Shown here one piece after another: positions 61,026 through 64,000 of a stretch of 64,000 nt of DNA. Made by a program: the position numbers and the translations under genes. Numbering within the stretch: position 1 is the first letter of the stretch; each line of letters starts with the position of its first letter. Source of the stretch: Anaerolinea sp. (GTDB lineage: Bacteria; Chloroflexota; Anaerolineae; Anaerolineales; Anaerolineaceae); assembly GCA_020725865.1 (NCBI GenBank), contig DYEC01000019.1, forward strand, positions 1 to 64,000, read 5' to 3'. The notes beneath the pieces are model-generated. The model saw only the letters and a program-made list of their open reading frames with translations. It ran no database searches and was not told the origin of the DNA.

Positions 61026-62021
61026 ATGACTTGGAACGTATTAGGACACGAGTGGGCGGCGCAGTTATTAAAACAACACATGATACGTAAGGCAGTACGT
61101 CATGCTTATCTGTTCACCGGTCCAGAAGGTGTCGGGCGTCGCACGCTGGCATTGCGCTTTGCTCAGGCACTCAATTGCCTTTATCCCCCTGTACCTGGTG
61201 ACCCCTGCGGTACATGTCAAATCTGTCAGCAAACCGGGCGCATGGAAATGGCCGATCTTTCCATTGTGCAGTCCGAACCTGATAGCCATACGATCAAGAT
61301 TGAACAGGTGCGCGACCTGCAACATACCCTTTCTTTGGCACCATATCAGGCTCGCTACCGGGTAGCAGTATTATTACGCTTTGAAGAAGCAACTGCCGCA
61401 GCGCAAAATGCCCTGCTAAAGACGCTAGAGGAACCGCCACAAAAAGTCGTTCTCTTGCTCACTGCCGACGCAACTGAAAACCTGTTTCCTACGATTGTCT
61501 CACGTTGTGAGGTGTTGCGCCTGCGTCCACTTGCGATTGAGCAATTGGCAGAAGCCTTACAAACTTACTGGGAAATCAGCAATGACGAAGCCCGGAAACT
61601 GGCGCACTTGGCAAACGGTCGTCCGGGTTATGCCCTGTTCCTGCATCAAAACCCGCAGATTCTACACCAACTTCACCAATGGAGTGCTGAGGTGTTCGAA
61701 TTGCTAACAGAGTCGCGCCGTGCTCGTTTTGCCTATGCGGAAAAGGTGGCAAAATCACGCGAGGAACTTCGCCCCGTATTGCTGGCATGGCTTTCGCTGT
61801 GGCGGGACGTCATGCTGGCAGCCGGCGGAGCTGATGCGTCACTGAGCAACCTGGAGTTTGAGTCGCAAATTCGATGTCTGGCAGAAACCATTGGTTGGTC
61901 AAAAGCCCGTGCCTGCGTTGCCGGTTTGGAGCAAGCACTGGTACAACTGGACTCAAACGTCAATATTCGCCTGCTGACAGAAAATGTCCTGTTGGATTGG
62001 CCGAGGCAATCTGCTATCTGA
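61026..62021 (+). CDS. holB: DNA polymerase III, delta' subunit
   Basis: Clamp-loader subunit of the replicative polymerase. The AAA+ domain has a P-loop-like GPEGVGRRT (32-40), in which the usual Lys is Arg, consistent with a subunit that does not hydrolyse ATP. A zinc module with C51, C61, C64 and C67 follows, then NALLKTLEEPP and the SRC arginine finger (SRCEVLRL). Length 331 residues. No clear ribosome-binding site is seen near the ATG; an AAAGG lies about 14 nt upstream. Confidence 0.92.
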   Translation: MTWNVLGHEWAAQLLKQHMIRKAVRHAYLFTGPEGVGRRTLALRFAQALNCLYPPVPGDPCGTCQICQQTGRMEMADLSIVQSEPDSHTIKIEQVRDLQHTLSLAPYQARYRVAVLLRFEEATAAAQNALLKTLEEPPQKVVLLLTADATENLFPTIVSRCEVLRLRPLAIEQLAEALQTYWEISNDEARKLAHLANGRPGYALFLHQNPQILHQLHQWSAEVFELLTESRRARFAYAEKVAKSREELRPVLLAWLSLWRDVMLAAGGADASLSNLEFESQIRCLAETIGWSKARACVAGLEQALVQLDSNVNIRLLTENVLLDWPRQSAI

Positions 62022-62163
62022 TTACGAAATCCCTCTTTCAAATATTCATAAATGGTGTATAGTATAGAAAATCGGACTAGCCAATGCAACATGTGATCAG
62101 AAATCAAGCTGCTGTTTGGCAGAGGTTATGTCCGGTAGGAAGAATCAGAGTGGAGGACAGCCA

Positions 62164-63138
62164 ATGGTGACTTTGCGCGAAATGTTACGGGCAGCCAGCA
62201 GAACGTTTGCACTGGGAATTGAGCGCCTTCCCGGTCTCTTGGGGGATGCGGTGATGGTGGCTTATCTGCTCTTGCGAGTCTCGGATTACATCGAAGACAA
62301 TGATGAAATGCCCGCAGAACAAAAAGCTGCTCTGCTCCGGCTCTGGGATCAGGTGCTGGCTGGCGAGCAGGAAGTCAGCCGGTTGCTTGCCCTGATTGGC
62401 GACCCAGAAGAATCAAACCCAGATGGTCTGGTTGCCAGACACGCGGCTGATGTTCTGGCTCGTTTGCGCGCTTTGCCACCTGAAGTGCAGTCACCGATTA
62501 TCAGTAATGTGCGCGATACTACACTGGGCATGGCACGCTGGGTATTGCGCGGTCCACAGGTGGAAAGCGAAGATGACATGGATGATTACATGCACGAAGT
62601 CGCCGGGCGCGTTGGCTATCTGTTAACTCACCTGTTTGCATGGTATTCCTTCACTGTCCGCTTGCACAAAGATGCCCTCATGCCGCTGGCGCGCGAATTT
62701 GGTCTGGCATTGCAAACCGTCAATATCATCCGCGGCTTGCGCGAGGATTATGAACGTGGCTGGATATACGTTCCCAAAAGCTTTTGTGACCGCGTCCATA
62801 TCGCCCGCGAAGATATGTTTCGCCCGGAACACCGTGCCGAAGCCCTGCAGGTGCTGGATATGTTAACCGACAAAGCTGAGCGCCACCTGCGTGCTGCACT
62901 GACGTATATCAAAGCGCTTCCCCCCTGGCAGCACAGCATTCGCTTGTTCTGCATCTACCCGCTGATGTTCGCCGTCCGCACATTGGCAATTAGCCGTCAC
63001 AACGTTAGGGTACTGGAAGATGAGGTCAAAATCACCCGTGAAGAAGTGGCGCGTATCGTCAACGAGACTACACGCTGGGGCTGGTTCAATCCCTGGCTTG
63101 ACCATTACTACAACCGCCTTAAGCGGGCTAGTGAATAG
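62164..63138 (+). CDS. Squalene/phytoene synthase-like enzyme with altered second Asp motif
   Basis: A 324-residue isoprenoid head-to-head synthase family protein. The first aspartate-rich motif is D41-xx-E44-D45 (SDYIEDND). The second is NIIRGLREDYERG, where the usual RD is RG (G191 with E194 and D195), so one metal-binding Asp is missing. The start at 62164 has GGAGG 7 nt upstream; the frame from 62116 and an ATG at 62128 are less well placed. The next gene, 3 bp away on the other strand, is a geranylgeranyl-reductase-type flavoprotein, which fits an isoprenoid lipid or carotenoid pathway. Whether it makes phytoene, squalene or something else cannot be decided. Confidence 0.85.
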   Translation: MVTLREMLRAASRTFALGIERLPGLLGDAVMVAYLLLRVSDYIEDNDEMPAEQKAALLRLWDQVLAGEQEVSRLLALIGDPEESNPDGLVARHAADVLARLRALPPEVQSPIISNVRDTTLGMARWVLRGPQVESEDDMDDYMHEVAGRVGYLLTHLFAWYSFTVRLHKDALMPLAREFGLALQTVNIIRGLREDYERGWIYVPKSFCDRVHIAREDMFRPEHRAEALQVLDMLTDKAERHLRAALTYIKALPPWQHSIRLFCIYPLMFAVRTLAISRHNVRVLEDEVKITREEVARIVNETTRWGWFNPWLDHYYNRLKRASE

Positions 63139-63140
63139 TG

Positions 63141-64000
63141 CTAAATCCCAAAAATATTCCATAATGTACGTGGGGTGAACATCACCAGCGGATCGGACGA
63201 TCCAAAACAGGCATCCACAATCGCCCGCCTTAGGTGTGGTTTTTTTTGAGCGCGCGCCAACAATTGTTCCAGTGTCCCATAACGAAAATAGAACTTTTGT
63301 GCCATATGGTTGAGCATAAGCTGATAACGATACTTCTTTGCCAATGCAGTACGATAATTATTTTGGATTGAGATGCGCGCTACGCGATCACCCTGCAAGC
63401 CTTCCAGAATAGCTTCCGCCGCCAGTTGCGCAGACTCAAGAGCATAATCAATTCCCTCACCTGTGATTGGGTTGACCAGCCCGACCGCTTCCCCCACAAC
63501 AAGAATGTACTCATTACCACTATGGGCTGGAGAAAAATCAGTGCGCAACGCATATCCTTTAATCGGTGCGGTCTGTCTGGCGTGTTTGAGCAGGCGCCGC
63601 AAATATGGGTGCTCCTGTATCAAGCGCTTCAAAAGTGTCGGTTGTGACGTTGGGCTGTCAAAAAACACACCACAACCAACATTCGCAGTTGTCGGCGAAG
63701 TGGGAAACACCCAGCCATAGCCCGGCAACTCCACATCATCAAAAAACAGAACGATGGTATCGTCTAATCCCTCAACATTTTCAAAATACGTACGGGCTGC
63801 ACGATTAATCGGCGGCGGCGCCTGTAACAACCCTAAATCACGCAACAGCGCGCTGTTTGCTCCGGTTGCGATAACTGCCAGCGCGCAGGAAAGCGGCTCA
63901 CGTCCTTGCAAATGAATCTGCACGGTGCCATCCGTTGCCCGGGTGATCATCTCAACCCAGGCATGCGGGAGAAAAGTCGCTCCGGCTGCAAGTGCATGTT
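63141..64000 (-). CDS. Geranylgeranyl reductase family flavoprotein, N terminus outside the window
   Basis: The frame stays open to the window edge (its last visible codons read HALAAGATFLPHAWVEM), so the N-terminal FAD-binding part is missing here. The visible 286 residues include the second FAD motif ILVVGEAVGLVNPITGEGI, with the GD-like aspartate replaced by GE, and the typical reductase core GYGWVFPTSPTTANVGCG. These are marks of the geranylgeranyl reductase family, which saturates isoprenoid chains of chlorophyll, quinones or membrane lipids. It converges with the synthase-like gene, 3 bp apart. Confidence 0.88.
   Translation of the reverse strand, partial: HALAAGATFLPHAWVEMITRATDGTVQIHLQGREPLSCALAVIATGANSALLRDLGLLQAPPPINRAARTYFENVEGLDDTIVLFFDDVELPGYGWVFPTSPTTANVGCGVFFDSPTSQPTLLKRLIQEHPYLRRLLKHARQTAPIKGYALRTDFSPAHSGNEYILVVGEAVGLVNPITGEGIDYALESAQLAAEAILEGLQGDRVARISIQNNYRTALAKKYRYQLMLNHMAQKFYFRYGTLEQLLARAQKKPHLRRAIVDACFGSSDPLVMFTPRTLWNIFGI

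Noticed and set aside
1-64000. Insertion sequences, prophage genes or CRISPR arrays
   Set aside because: No transposase, integrase or phage structural gene, and no regularly spaced direct repeats were found when reading the window.

Overview
The window looks like chromosomal DNA of a free-living bacterium, most likely a member of Chloroflexota (Anaerolineae-like). This assignment is an inference. It rests on a fused glycyl-tRNA synthetase (alpha+beta), lipoproteins whose lipobox is followed by EVTR-type valine/threonine linkers, a sortase beside a protein ending in an LPxTG-like motif, long mannosyltransferase-type membrane proteins, and a moderate G+C content. I see no insertion sequence, prophage, CRISPR array or rRNA operon. 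Coding density is high on both strands, and the accessory content is mostly surface, signalling and transport genes.

Layout. 1-430: a tRNA-Tyr (cut by the window edge) and tRNA-Thr on the minus strand, diverging from glyQS. 0.4-11.4 kb: glyQS, a propeller-type lipoprotein, a polytopic glycosyltransferase, priA and a phospholipase D-type lipoprotein. 11.6-18.4 kb: aspartate racemase, a short-chain dehydrogenase, an AT-rich 0.54-kb gap, a two-gene Tm-1-like pair, an amino-acid permease and a nucleotidyltransferase-fold protein. 18.5-28.1 kb: the surface-protein region, with a subtilase ending in LPVTGG next to a sortase, a second subtilase, a lipoprotein, a secreted protein, and a membrane-anchored LuxR regulator with an external Kelch propeller. 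28.3-34.3 kb: a BMP-type binding lipoprotein, an Ldh2-type dehydrogenase, a receiver-only regulator, a phosphatidylcholine-synthase-like enzyme, a GNAT enzyme and another lipoprotein. 34.3-37.5 kb: a minus-strand unit of V4R sensor, HAMP-GAF-GGDEF cyclase and a ClpN/site-2-protease fusion. 37.7-41.3 kb: mannose-6-phosphate isomerase, a URO-D family protein and an M28 peptidase. 41.3-45.4 kb: a housekeeping operon glmU-corC-cdd-recO behind tRNA-Gln. 45.5-47.5 kb: a receiver-roadblock protein and an S-adenosylmethionine hydrolase. 47.8-53.6 kb: a complete mrp Na+/H+ antiporter operon with A and B fused. 53.8-58.6 kb: methylglyoxal synthase and an ECF transporter (fused ATPases, large S component, T component) with a DUF218 protein. 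58.6-64 kb: a glycosyltransferase, holB, a phytoene/squalene synthase-like enzyme and a geranylgeranyl-reductase-type flavoprotein cut by the window edge.

How the genes work together. The glmU-corC-cdd-recO genes overlap or lie close and are probably co-transcribed. The mrp genes form a tightly packed operon for ion homeostasis. The ECF genes encode one vitamin or trace-nutrient importer whose substrate cannot be read from sequence. The most unusual combinations are the V4R/GGDEF/ClpN-S2P unit, the LuxR-TM-Kelch one-component regulator upstream of secreted proteins, and the subtilase-sortase pair in which the sorting motif lacks its usual membrane segment. Promoters that can be read are often of the extended -10 type. 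Three genes have a -10-like box 6-7 nt before the start codon and no Shine-Dalgarno, and may be leaderless. Start codons were moved from the longest frame wherever a clear ribosome-binding site or signal peptide supported a shorter form; this is said in each entry.
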